Notes under the pieces: model-generated
Told to the model about the DNA's origin: nothing
The model's input: the letters and a program-made list of their open reading frames with translations, nothing else
Database searches by the model: none
Origin: Dehalococcoidia bacterium
GTDB taxonomy: Bacteria; Chloroflexota; Dehalococcoidia; Lucifugimonadales; Lucifugimonadaceae
Assembly: GCA_014239735.1 (NCBI GenBank)
Contig: JAAZYI010000049.1
Location: forward strand, 1-46,544
Direction: 5' to 3'
DNA: 46,544 bases
Shown here: positions 1 through 7,795 of the stretch, in pieces
Numbering within the stretch: position 1 is the first letter of the stretch
Layout: the number at the start of each line of letters is the position of its first letter
Made by a program: the position numbers and the translations under genes

Positions 1-264
1 AAAATTTTTTAAATTATTATGAAAAACCTTACAAGGAAAATAATTCAGCACTCTCACTACCACATATTAATATACATATAGGGCACAACGCCTATCGGCG
101 GCACTAACTTCCCGAAACCCTATCTGTATATTTGTCGCGGAGCCCAACATTACGACATGCAAAATATATCCATAAATAGGTCAAAGGGTGGACAGAAGGG
201 TGGACACATTAGTTCTTTAGAAAGAGAGAATTAACAGAATAGGGTGATTTTAGGTTTAAATCTG
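1..264. other. left-edge intergenic stretch without a clear gene
   Basis: No open frame here is long enough or gene-like enough to call; the longest ATG frames on either strand are under 30 codons. The stretch contains a direct repeat of GGGTGGACA separated by three bases at about 188-208, and a locally GC-richer block at about 80-145. It lies downstream of the 3' end of the leftward tRNA-Asn, which is where integrated elements usually sit, but no integrase is visible inside the window. Confidence 0.5.
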
Positions 265-339
265 TGGCTCCCGAGATAGGATTCGAACCTATGACCCGCT
301 GATTAACAGTCAGCTGCTCTACCGCTGAGCTACTCGGGA
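265..339 (-). tRNA. tRNA-Asn (anticodon GTT)
   Basis: Read on the minus strand, the stretch folds as a tRNA cloverleaf. The 7-bp acceptor stem is TCCCGAG paired with CTCGGGA. The anticodon stem-loop reads CTGACTGTTAATCAG, with GTT at positions 34-36, which decodes AAY (Asn). The T-arm carries GGTTCGAATCC. CCA is encoded at the 3' end (265-267). It would load asparagine for translation. Confidence 0.95.
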
Positions 340-454
340 ACGATATTTGAAAACTTCAATATAATAAATATAAATTCGAATTAACTCAATAATTTTTTGT
401 TTTATGCTGTATTATTTTTATATTATTGGGGTGTATTCGATTAAGGAGCATATA

Positions 455-1831
455 TTGACTGAGAAAAGTAAATATACAGGAGAAGAAATAGAAGAGTTAA
501 ATTCTATGGCTTCCAACCATCTTTTTATGCATGCAATGCAGACAAATGATTGGGTTAAAGATGGATTAAGTATGTACCAAGAAGGTAATGGGTGCTGGGT
601 AACAGATATTCAAGGCAACAAGTACTTAGATATGATGGGAGGCTTATGGTATAAAAGCTCTGGTTACGGACAACAGGAAATCGCAGATGCTGTTTATAAA
701 CAGATATCATCAATATCTTCTCCCCCTGCTTACTCAACAACTCCCTCTACAGTTAAATTATCAGCAGAAGTGGCAAAGTTATATCAAGATAAGAATTGTA
801 GAATTTTTTTCACTAGTGGGGGGTCAGAGTCTGTTGAGACGGCTGTTAAGATGGCTAAAAAATACCAACATTTAACAGGAAAGCAAAAAGCTTTTAAGGT
901 GATTTCTAGAAGATTTTCTTACCATGGCTCTACATCTATGGCGGTAAGCTTAGGAAGAGCTAGTTATTCTGATCCTATGGGACCTGAAATGATTGGAACT
1001 GTTTATGTTCCTAATTATGATGCTTACAGACCCCCAATTCCAGGAAATCCATCACCTGATGAAATTTCTGATTGGTTGGTTAAGGAGCTGGAGAATACAA
1101 TAATTCATAATGACCCTGAAACCATAGCTGCATTTATTGCAGAGCCAGTCTCTACGTCAGCGGGAATACATATAGCCCCAGACTCTTATTGGCAAGGCAT
1201 AAGAGAAGTTACAGAGAAATATGGAATATTAATGATTGCAGATGAAGTAATTACTGGATATGGAAGGTTAGGAGAATGGTTTGGGACAATGGTTTGGGGT
1301 GTGACTCCTGACCTAACTACTACCGCTAAGGCCTTAACTAGCGGGTATGCTCCGCTAGGTGCGGTAATAGCAACAGAAAAAGTTGCTAATGCTTTCTTGG
1401 GAGGCAAAAAAGAGACTTTCTCTCATTTAATTACGTTCGGAGGTCACCCAGTATCTACTGCAGCAGGCTTGGCAAATTTGAAAATAATGAAAGAACAAAA
1501 AATGGTTGAGAATTCAAAAAAAATGGGTTCATATTTATTTGATAGACTTCAAGAGCTGAAAAAATATAAATATGTTGGAGATGTTAGAGGAGGAAAAGGT
1601 CTCTTGGCTACTGTAGAGATTGTTAAGGATAAAGTCACCAAAGAAAAATTTTCTGAAGAAGATAATTTGTATGGAATAATGCCAAAATTACTTAAAGAAA
1701 GAGGTTTGCTTTCATATAGAGCAGGAGATCAGATATCGATGTGCCCTCCATTGAATATATCTAAAGAGGAAGTAGATATTATTTTTAATGGGATCGAATC
1801 AACCATAATTGATTTTGAGAATAAAATTTAG
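455..1831 (+). CDS. class III (omega-amino acid type) aminotransferase
   Basis: PLP-dependent class III aminotransferase of the aspartate-aminotransferase-family/omega-amino acid:pyruvate group, cytoplasmic. It probably moves an amino group from an amine or omega-amino acid to pyruvate or another keto acid; the true substrate cannot be read from sequence. Visible motifs are the SGGSESVETAVKMAK cofactor-phosphate region, the SYHGST motif, the IADEVITG acid and the PLP lysine near residue 292 in TTAKALTSGY. The frame is open upstream to 404, but I choose TTG at 455 because AAGGAG lies 6 bases upstream and family similarity begins after it, giving 458 residues. Its stop overlaps the stop of the convergent PHP gene. 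A paralogue lies at 31544-32911. Confidence 0.9.
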   Translation: MTEKSKYTGEEIEELNSMASNHLFMHAMQTNDWVKDGLSMYQEGNGCWVTDIQGNKYLDMMGGLWYKSSGYGQQEIADAVYKQISSISSPPAYSTTPSTVKLSAEVAKLYQDKNCRIFFTSGGSESVETAVKMAKKYQHLTGKQKAFKVISRRFSYHGSTSMAVSLGRASYSDPMGPEMIGTVYVPNYDAYRPPIPGNPSPDEISDWLVKELENTIIHNDPETIAAFIAEPVSTSAGIHIAPDSYWQGIREVTEKYGILMIADEVITGYGRLGEWFGTMVWGVTPDLTTTAKALTSGYAPLGAVIATEKVANAFLGGKKETFSHLITFGGHPVSTAAGLANLKIMKEQKMVENSKKMGSYLFDRLQELKKYKYVGDVRGGKGLLATVEIVKDKVTKEKFSEEDNLYGIMPKLLKERGLLSYRAGDQISMCPPLNISKEEVDIIFNGIESTIIDFENKI

Positions 1832-2760
1832 ATGAATAGAGGCTGAGTCCATCCGACCGATCCAGTAGAAGATATGGTCTTTGTTCTAAAGTATATATAG
1901 TCTTCTGAATTTGTAATTTTTGGTATTGAGAAATTTACTTTTTTTCCATAACTTTCTTCAATTATTTCTCCATTTTTTGAAATTAATTGAGTAGTATATT
2001 TTGAATCTGTTATGAGTGTATTTGCCAATCCTTCATTTACATCATCTCCAATAATTTTTAATTCAATTTTTTCTTTCTCAATTATAATTTCCTTAAATTT
2101 TACTCCAGTAGAAAAATAGAAATTGCCATTTTTCATAGATTCTAAAATACTATTTGTTGAAAGATTTTCTGCAAAAACTTCAACCCATCCTCTCCCAGGA
2201 TTATGTCTGCTAGGAGCAAATTCTTCTTTAAAGTGATGCGAATCATCAACCGCAACTCCCCAAATTTGAATTTTTTTACTCAACATTTCATCCCACATCC
2301 CTTCAGCGCTTTTTTTGCCACCTCCGCCATAATTATGAGTATTAAAATTGCCATTAAAAATTTCCAGGAAATGAGCTCCTCGTATTTGAACCAAATCATC
2401 TTCAGAGAGAGCCCATCTAAAGTTAGGATGATTTATTTCTGCTAAACCCCCGGCAGTAAGTATGTTATCAATATTTGCTTGGAGAGTTTTTGCTTTATTT
2501 GCTCTTATTGTAGGTTCAATAACCTTTTTAATTCCAATCGCATTCACATGAATTGAATAAGGTACATTTAATGTAATTTCTTCTCCAGGAATAAGCAGAA
2601 TATTAGTATCGTCTTTTTCTAATATAGTGAGGTGATTATGATCACTTAAAACAAGAAAATCATATTTATTTTTTTCATACCAATTAACTACATCTTCGGG
2701 CGAACTATCACCATCACTTTTATTAGTATGTGTATGAAGATTTCCTTTATACCAAGACAT
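1828..2760 (-). CDS. PHP-domain metal-dependent phosphoesterase-like protein
   Basis: The N-terminus carries the PHP signature: NLHTHTNKSDG, then LVLSDHNH, then a PGEE acid and a NHPN histidine near the middle. These are typical metal-binding elements of the PHP superfamily (phosphoesterases related to the polymerase PHP domain and histidinol phosphatase). The family hydrolyses phosphoester bonds with a metal cluster; the substrate here is unknown. A distinct C-terminal region of about 100 residues looks beta-rich and could be a sandwich domain. The protein has no signal peptide. A TAAATT box lies six bases before the ATG, so the message may be leaderless. It is convergent with the aminotransferase, with overlapping stop codons. 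Confidence 0.82.
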   Translation of the reverse strand: MSWYKGNLHTHTNKSDGDSSPEDVVNWYEKNKYDFLVLSDHNHLTILEKDDTNILLIPGEEITLNVPYSIHVNAIGIKKVIEPTIRANKAKTLQANIDNILTAGGLAEINHPNFRWALSEDDLVQIRGAHFLEIFNGNFNTHNYGGGGKKSAEGMWDEMLSKKIQIWGVAVDDSHHFKEEFAPSRHNPGRGWVEVFAENLSTNSILESMKNGNFYFSTGVKFKEIIIEKEKIELKIIGDDVNEGLANTLITDSKYTTQLISKNGEIIEESYGKKVNFSIPKITNSEDYIYFRTKTISSTGSVGWTQPLFI

Positions 2761-2834
2761 AAAAATAATTTAAGTATTTACTAAATGACATCTTAAAATT
2801 AATTTGTTACTATTTTGTTAATTCTATTATTGTA

Positions 2835-2864
2835 ATGACAATCACGCTAGTTAGAAGGTATAAA
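2835..2864 (+). promoter_or_regulatory. candidate sigma-70-type promoter of the dpp-like operon
   Basis: ATGACA at 2835-2840 and TATAAA at 2859-2864 are separated by 18 bases. A start site about seven bases downstream would fall near 2871, giving a short leader that contains the AGGAAG ribosome-binding site used by the GTG at 2885. The call rests on motif and position only. Confidence 0.45.
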
Positions 2865-2884
2865 GAAATGAGGAAGTGTTTATA

Positions 2885-3988
2885 GTGACAACTAAATCTA
2901 AAAAGTCAGCTACAAAGAAAACAGTTAAGCGATCTTCTAAAACTTCTAAGGCAGCTGATTTCGGGAGAAGAACAGTTCAAGATGAAGTTGTACTTTCCGT
3001 TAAAAACCTAAAGACTCAATTCAATACAAAATGGGGAACAGTAAAAGCAGTTGATGGTATTAGTTTTGATTTAAAAAAAGGTGAAACTCTAGGAATAGTT
3101 GGAGAATCTGGTTCAGGAAAATCTGTAACCTCTCTTTCTCTAATGAGATTAGTTCCTAGTCCTCCAGGAGAAATTGTATCAGGAGAAGTAAATCTTAATG
3201 GAAGGGATTTATTAAAATTATCTGAAAAGAAAATGACTGAAGTTAGAGGCGGAGAGATATCGTTAATTTTGCAAGATCCGATGACTGCATTAAATCCTTG
3301 TTTTTCAATTGAAAATCAGGTTGGGGAAGGAATTAGGATACATCAGGGAATAAAAGGTAAAAACCTATTTGAAAAAGTTGTTGATGCATTGAAGTCAGTT
3401 AGGATACCTGCAGCAGATCAACGAGCTAAAGATTACCCTCACCAATTGTCAGGAGGCATGAGGCAGAGAGTTGTAGGCGCTATTGGAATATCCTCAAATC
3501 CATCAGTAATTATTGCTGACGAACCAACAACTTCACTAGATGTAACTATTCAGGGAGCCTACTTGAGACTTCTGAAGCAAATTCAAGAAGAAACAGGAGT
3601 AGGGATAATCTTTATCACTCATGATTTTGGTATCGTAGCAAAAATGTGCGATAGAGTTGCAGTAATGTATGCAGGCAGAATTGTTGAGAGTGCAGATGTT
3701 AGGACTATTTTTAATAACCCTATTCATGAATACACTAAAGCTCTAATTGAATCTGTTCCAAAATTAGAGCAAAAGACTGGAAGACTTACTCAGATTGAAG
3801 GGCAGCCACCGGCATTATGGGATTTACCTGAAGGAGACTCTTTTGCCCCTAGGTCAACTCTTAAATTCTCTGAAAAGGATGCAAAAATTAGACCTGAGTT
3901 GGTAGAAGTATCCAAAGATCATTTTGTTCAATTATCTAAGAGTTCGGTTAAAGATTTTAAGAAATATGCACACTTAGTGGATTATTAG
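2885..3988 (+). CDS. dppD: dipeptide/oligopeptide-type ABC transporter ATPase, DppD/OppD-like
   Basis: ATP-hydrolysing subunit of a peptide-type (PepT family) ABC importer, acting at the inner face of the membrane with the two permeases encoded downstream. Walker A GESGSGKS is at about residues 73-80, the signature is LSGGMRQRV, Walker B is IIADEPTT and the H-loop is ITHDF. I prefer GTG at 2885 over GTG at 2876 because AGGAAG is 8 bases before it. The first ~25 residues are an unusual Lys/Ser/Thr-rich extension. In the C-terminal oligopeptide-transporter domain the usual GC...PRC...C cysteine cluster is replaced by GDSFAPRST, with no cysteine after it. The substrate could be peptides, but related systems carry other solutes such as nickel or sugars. 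Confidence 0.9.
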   Translation: MTTKSKKSATKKTVKRSSKTSKAADFGRRTVQDEVVLSVKNLKTQFNTKWGTVKAVDGISFDLKKGETLGIVGESGSGKSVTSLSLMRLVPSPPGEIVSGEVNLNGRDLLKLSEKKMTEVRGGEISLILQDPMTALNPCFSIENQVGEGIRIHQGIKGKNLFEKVVDALKSVRIPAADQRAKDYPHQLSGGMRQRVVGAIGISSNPSVIIADEPTTSLDVTIQGAYLRLLKQIQEETGVGIIFITHDFGIVAKMCDRVAVMYAGRIVESADVRTIFNNPIHEYTKALIESVPKLEQKTGRLTQIEGQPPALWDLPEGDSFAPRSTLKFSEKDAKIRPELVEVSKDHFVQLSKSSVKDFKKYAHLVDY

Positions 3989-3995
3989 GAATATT

Positions 3996-5105
3996 ATGAC
4001 AACAAAGACAGAAAAAAAGATAAACACAAAAAATATTGTGCCTAATGAACTAGGCTGCACTACCCCAACTAAAGATTCGATCTTGCAGGTTCGTAATCTT
4101 AGAAAACATTATGAGGTTAATAAGGCGTTATCATTTTTTGGGAAAGATATAATTGGAAAGACCGATCTTCTAAAAGCTGTTGATAATGTGAGTTTTGATG
4201 TGCCTAAAGGTAAAACTTTTGGGTTAGTTGGAGAGTCTGGTTGCGGTAAAACTACTACTGGAAAATTAATATTACAATTAGAAAATCCAACGGCTGGAGA
4301 AATTTATTTCCAAGGTGAAGATGTGGCATTGATGTCAAAAGTAGCACTTGTTGAATATAGAAAATCAGTTCAGGCAGTCTTTCAGGATCCTTGGGCATCT
4401 TTAAATCCTAGAATGAGAGTAAGAGATATAGTTGGAGAACCACTTCAAATTGCTACTACAATGACCAAGGAGCAAATTACTAAAAGAGTTGGTGATCTTC
4501 TTGAAGAAGTAGGGTTAAATGAGTACCAATCAAATTTTTATCCTCATGAATTCTCTGGAGGGCAAAGACAAAGAATCGGAATAGCCAGAGCACTTGCTTT
4601 GAACCCTAAATTAATTATTCTTGATGAGCCTGTTTCGGCATTGGATGTTTCAATTAGAGCTCAAATAATGAATCTGTTGGTAGATTTACAGAACGAACAT
4701 GATTTGGCATATGTTTTAATTGCACATAATCTCGCAACAGTGAGATATATGTGCCATAGAACTGCAGTTATGTACTTAGGTGTGATCCAAGAAATGGGCG
4801 ATACAGAGACAGTATTTAATAACCCTCAACATATATATACAAATGCTCTTATGTCTGCAGCATTACCAAGCCATCCTGATATTGATAGAGATGAACTTGT
4901 TCTGCCTGGAGAGGTAGTATCTCCTATTAATCCTCCTTCAGGAGATGTTTTTCAGACCAGAACTCCATTAAAAGTAGATACAAAGCATAAATATGCAAAT
5001 AATAGACCTCCTTTAGTGCAGGTCGGCAAGAAGGACCATTGGGTTGTAGAAACACCTTGGAGCATTGCTACAAAAGAGATGAAAGTGAATTTGGCGGGAA
5101 TATAG
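3996..5105 (+). CDS. dppF: dipeptide/oligopeptide-type ABC transporter ATPase, DppF/OppF-like
   Basis: Second ATPase of the same importer, expected to pair with the preceding subunit. Walker A GESGCGKTT is at about residues 79-87, the Q-loop lies in AVFQDPWASLNPR, the signature is FSGGQRQRIG, Walker B is LIILDEPVSALD and the H-loop is LIAHNL. An insert between the first beta strand and Walker A (about residues 44-58) matches the DppF/OppF type. As in its partner, the C-terminal domain lacks the expected cysteines: PSGDVFQTRTP stands where the family has GC-x-F-x-x-RC. AGGA lies before the ATG, and the gene starts 7 bases after the previous stop. Confidence 0.9.
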   Translation: MTTKTEKKINTKNIVPNELGCTTPTKDSILQVRNLRKHYEVNKALSFFGKDIIGKTDLLKAVDNVSFDVPKGKTFGLVGESGCGKTTTGKLILQLENPTAGEIYFQGEDVALMSKVALVEYRKSVQAVFQDPWASLNPRMRVRDIVGEPLQIATTMTKEQITKRVGDLLEEVGLNEYQSNFYPHEFSGGQRQRIGIARALALNPKLIILDEPVSALDVSIRAQIMNLLVDLQNEHDLAYVLIAHNLATVRYMCHRTAVMYLGVIQEMGDTETVFNNPQHIYTNALMSAALPSHPDIDRDELVLPGEVVSPINPPSGDVFQTRTPLKVDTKHKYANNRPPLVQVGKKDHWVVETPWSIATKEMKVNLAGI

Positions 5106-5106
5106 C

Positions 5107-6069
5107 ATGATAAGATTTTTATCTCAGAGATTAGTTTCATCAATTGTTTCTATAATTGGTGCAACTTTAATTATTTTTTTATTGGTGCAACTTCATAACG
5201 ATCCAAGAGAACTTTATGTTCCAGATTCTGGCTATGGACTTACTCAAGAACAATGGGAAATGTTAGGCGAAAAAATGGGCTTTAATGATCCATTGCCAGT
5301 TCAATATTGGAACTGGATATCAGGTGCATTTATGGGTGATTTTGGGGTGTCTCTAGCTCAACAAGTACCTGTGAGAGAGATAATTCAGAGAAGAATGTGG
5401 GCAACAATTGAACTAGCGATTGGGGGCTGGACGTTTGCGATATTACTTGGAATACCAACAGGTGTGCTTGCAGCAGTTAAAAGAGGAACCTTTTGGGACT
5501 ACATAGGTAGAGGTGTAGCTATAGTCGGTCAGGGTGCCCCGCCATTTGTGATTGGTTTGTTATTGATAGTGATATTTGCTGTATGGCTTCAAGATACCCC
5601 TTTTGAGCTTCCTGCCGCAGGTCGTCCGCCTAAATTCTCTATTAAAACATATATACTGCCTTGTATTGCGCTAGGTTGGCCCGCAGCTGCAGGACTTATG
5701 AGGCTAACAAGATCAGCTATGCTTGAGGTACTAGATTCTGAATTTGTAAAATTAGCAAGAGCTAAAGGAGTAGGGTGGAATACAGTAATATACAAACACG
5801 CTCTTAAAAATGCTTTGATTACGCCTCTTACTTCAGCACTACTATTGTTTTCTGGATGGCTGAATGGTGCTTTAGTAATAGAAATCATTTTCGGATGGCC
5901 TGGAATTGGTTATGATGCTTTGTTTACTGCAGTTAACGATAATGACTTTCCTCTTCTTCAAGGCACAGTGTTTTTCTTTGTAGTTATATTTGTAATTTTT
6001 GCTCTATTAGCAGATCTTCTTTATACAGTAATTGACCCTAGAGTAAGACTTACAGGAGGGGAGAAGTAG
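5107..6069 (+). CDS. dppB: ABC transporter permease, DppB/OppB-like
   Basis: Membrane subunit of the peptide-type importer. The N-terminal helix (IVSIIGATLIIFLLV) and the pattern of about six membrane segments are as in DppB. The cytoplasmic EAA-type loop is visible as YKHALKNALITPL after LARAKGVG, and this contacts the ATPases. The length of 320 residues is normal for the family. The ATG follows the dppF stop after one base, so translation is probably coupled. No substrate can be inferred from the permease alone. Confidence 0.92.
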   Translation: MIRFLSQRLVSSIVSIIGATLIIFLLVQLHNDPRELYVPDSGYGLTQEQWEMLGEKMGFNDPLPVQYWNWISGAFMGDFGVSLAQQVPVREIIQRRMWATIELAIGGWTFAILLGIPTGVLAAVKRGTFWDYIGRGVAIVGQGAPPFVIGLLLIVIFAVWLQDTPFELPAAGRPPKFSIKTYILPCIALGWPAAAGLMRLTRSAMLEVLDSEFVKLARAKGVGWNTVIYKHALKNALITPLTSALLLFSGWLNGALVIEIIFGWPGIGYDALFTAVNDNDFPLLQGTVFFFVVIFVIFALLADLLYTVIDPRVRLTGGEK

Positions 6070-6960
6070 ATGAGATATGTAACAATGGGGTGGCGATTTT
6101 TAAGAAGATATCCAGTAATTCCTGTATTTATATTGATTTTATTGTTGATATCTGCAGCTATTGGACCATATGTGACACCTTATGAAAGAGATATAGGAAA
6201 TATTAATGACAGACATCTGCCTCTTTTTAGCACCTCAGAATATACTACCATCCAAGTTTCAAAACCAGATGTAGTAAATGGTTATCATTTTTTGGGAACT
6301 GATCATGCCGGTAGAGATATATTTACAAGATTATTGCATGGTTCTAGGATTTCATTGATGGTCGTTGCAATTTCTATTACTACTGGAATGGCTTTCGGTT
6401 TAACTTTTGCAATGATATCTGGCTATTATGGTGGGATAATTGATGAGGTCTTAATGAGGATCGTTGATATTTGGAATGCCCTACCTTTTTTAATGGTTGC
6501 GCTTATATTAACCCTGATTTTTGGAAGAGGGTTAGAGATAATGATAGTAGTTTTGTTTTTAGTCGCTTGGGTTAATTTTGTAAGAATTATTAGAGCTCAA
6601 ATTTTAGTGTTAAAAGAAATTGACTATGTTGCTTCAGCAAAGATATGTGGAGCATCAGATTTTAGGATAATAGTAAGGCATTTATTTCCAGGTATTTTAA
6701 ATTCAGCAGTAGTGATTGCAACTTTGAACACAAGCGGATTAATCCTTGCTGAATCTACTTTGAGTTTCGTAGGAGCAGGTATTCAACCACCAACTCCTGC
6801 TTGGGGTGTAATGGTTAATGAAGGAAGAGATTATCTAAGTAGCGCATGGTGGCAATCCTTGGTTCCTTCTGGTGCGATATTCTTAGTCGTAATAAGCCTT
6901 AATTTCTTAGGAGATTGGTTAAGAGATAGACTTGATCCAAGATTAAGACAGGTAGATTAA
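6070..6960 (+). CDS. dppC: ABC transporter permease, DppC/OppC-like
   Basis: Second membrane subunit, 296 residues. An N-terminal membrane helix is followed by the family's extracellular segment ending in FLGTDHAGRDIFTRLLHGSRISL, a hallmark of DppC/OppC, and then by about five membrane helices. The EAA loop follows ASAKICGASD. The gene starts directly after the dppB stop with a strong AGGAGGGGAG ribosome-binding site. It completes a standard two-permease, two-ATPase set. Confidence 0.92.
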   Translation: MRYVTMGWRFLRRYPVIPVFILILLLISAAIGPYVTPYERDIGNINDRHLPLFSTSEYTTIQVSKPDVVNGYHFLGTDHAGRDIFTRLLHGSRISLMVVAISITTGMAFGLTFAMISGYYGGIIDEVLMRIVDIWNALPFLMVALILTLIFGRGLEIMIVVLFLVAWVNFVRIIRAQILVLKEIDYVASAKICGASDFRIIVRHLFPGILNSAVVIATLNTSGLILAESTLSFVGAGIQPPTPAWGVMVNEGRDYLSSAWWQSLVPSGAIFLVVISLNFLGDWLRDRLDPRLRQVD

Positions 6961-7616
6961 TGAAAAGGTCTATTGTTTTTAGTTTAGTGATCACGATTTT
7001 TATGTTAGGTCTTATAATTTCATGTGCAGAAAGACTAGATACCTACGATATAATTCAAACTACAACAACTGAACAAAAATTGGATAATGATTCAAGCACA
7101 GCAACTGCAGAAGCTGAGAGAAAAATTTCTATGGATGCAACTGCGGCAGCAGGCGGAGAACTTGATTTAAGGCCAGCTGAAAGGGCAGCTGCAACTGCTG
7201 TTGCTGAGGCAACTGCGGCAGCTGAAAGAGGAGAGTCTATTGATCTTAAAGACTTAGATAGAGTTGAAGTTGAATTTAACTTGCCTTCTGAAGTTCCTGT
7301 AGATGCTACACCTTCGACTGAAACTGTTACTGTTGAAATATTAAATGAAGGTTATTACCAACCTGAGGTGGTGGTTATAAAGCTAGGCACAAGTGTTATT
7401 TGGGAGAATACACAAAGAACTCCATATGGGATTCTTTCTGATGAAAATCAAGAGGAAGTTTTTAACTCAGGAGGACTTAGAAGAAAATTGGGAGCTAAGG
7501 AAAATCCAAAGTATGAACACTTATTCACAAAAGTAGGCAGATTTACTTATGGACCAGATCTATCTGGAGCAGCAATGGTTGCAAAGGGTAGAGGGGTAAT
7601 ATTTGTAGTAGAATAA
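6960..7616 (+). CDS. lipoprotein with C-terminal cupredoxin-like domain, last gene of the ABC operon
   Basis: The start overlaps the dppC stop by one base, so it is translated with the transporter. A signal peptide ends in the lipobox LIISC (Cys22), predicting a lipid-anchored surface protein. Residues ~45-90 are Ala/Glu-rich and probably helical. The C-terminal ~95 residues resemble a cupredoxin fold: YYQPEVVVIKLGTSVIWENTQ, then a GRFTYGPDL strand. The histidine, cysteine and methionine ligands of a type 1 copper site are missing, so copper binding is unlikely. It sits where a substrate-binding lipoprotein would be expected but is far shorter than a class 5 binding protein. It could be an accessory or replacement receptor; function is unknown. 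Confidence 0.7.
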   Translation: MKRSIVFSLVITIFMLGLIISCAERLDTYDIIQTTTTEQKLDNDSSTATAEAERKISMDATAAAGGELDLRPAERAAATAVAEATAAAERGESIDLKDLDRVEVEFNLPSEVPVDATPSTETVTVEILNEGYYQPEVVVIKLGTSVIWENTQRTPYGILSDENQEEVFNSGGLRRKLGAKENPKYEHLFTKVGRFTYGPDLSGAAMVAKGRGVIFVVE

Positions 7617-7668
7617 ATTTGCAAATATATTGTTAATCTAACTTAATTTCAAAATATTCAATTAAGGA

Positions 7669-7742
7669 TCCCGGGTCGTCTAGTGGTAGGACAGAGGACT
7701 TTGAATCCTCTAACCTTGGTTCGAATCCAAGCCCGGGAACCA
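7669..7742 (+). tRNA. tRNA-Gln (anticodon TTG)
   Basis: Cloverleaf with acceptor stem TCCCGGG/CCCGGGA. The anticodon arm GAGGACTTTGAATCCTC has TTG at positions 34-36, reading CAA/CAG codons (Gln). The T-arm is GGTTCGAATCC and CCA is encoded at the end. It lies between the transporter operon and a lipoprotein gene, on the same strand. Confidence 0.94.
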
Positions 7743-7783
7743 TACAAAGCTATTAATAATTAGAATTTATCAACATACTGAAA

Positions 7784-7789
7784 TATAAT
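7784..7789 (+). promoter_or_regulatory. -10 box TATAAT six bases before an ATG (leaderless promoter)
   Basis: A perfect TATAAT is followed by six bases and then the ATG of the stalked lipoprotein at 7796. With a normal -10 to start-site distance, transcription would begin at the A of the start codon, so the message would carry no leader. No good -35 is seen. It is one of several like it in the window. Confidence 0.5.
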
Positions 7790-7795
7790 ACTCAT

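Noticed and set aside
6960-7616. Copper-binding cupredoxin
   Set aside because: The His, Cys and Met ligands are absent, so only the fold resemblance is kept.
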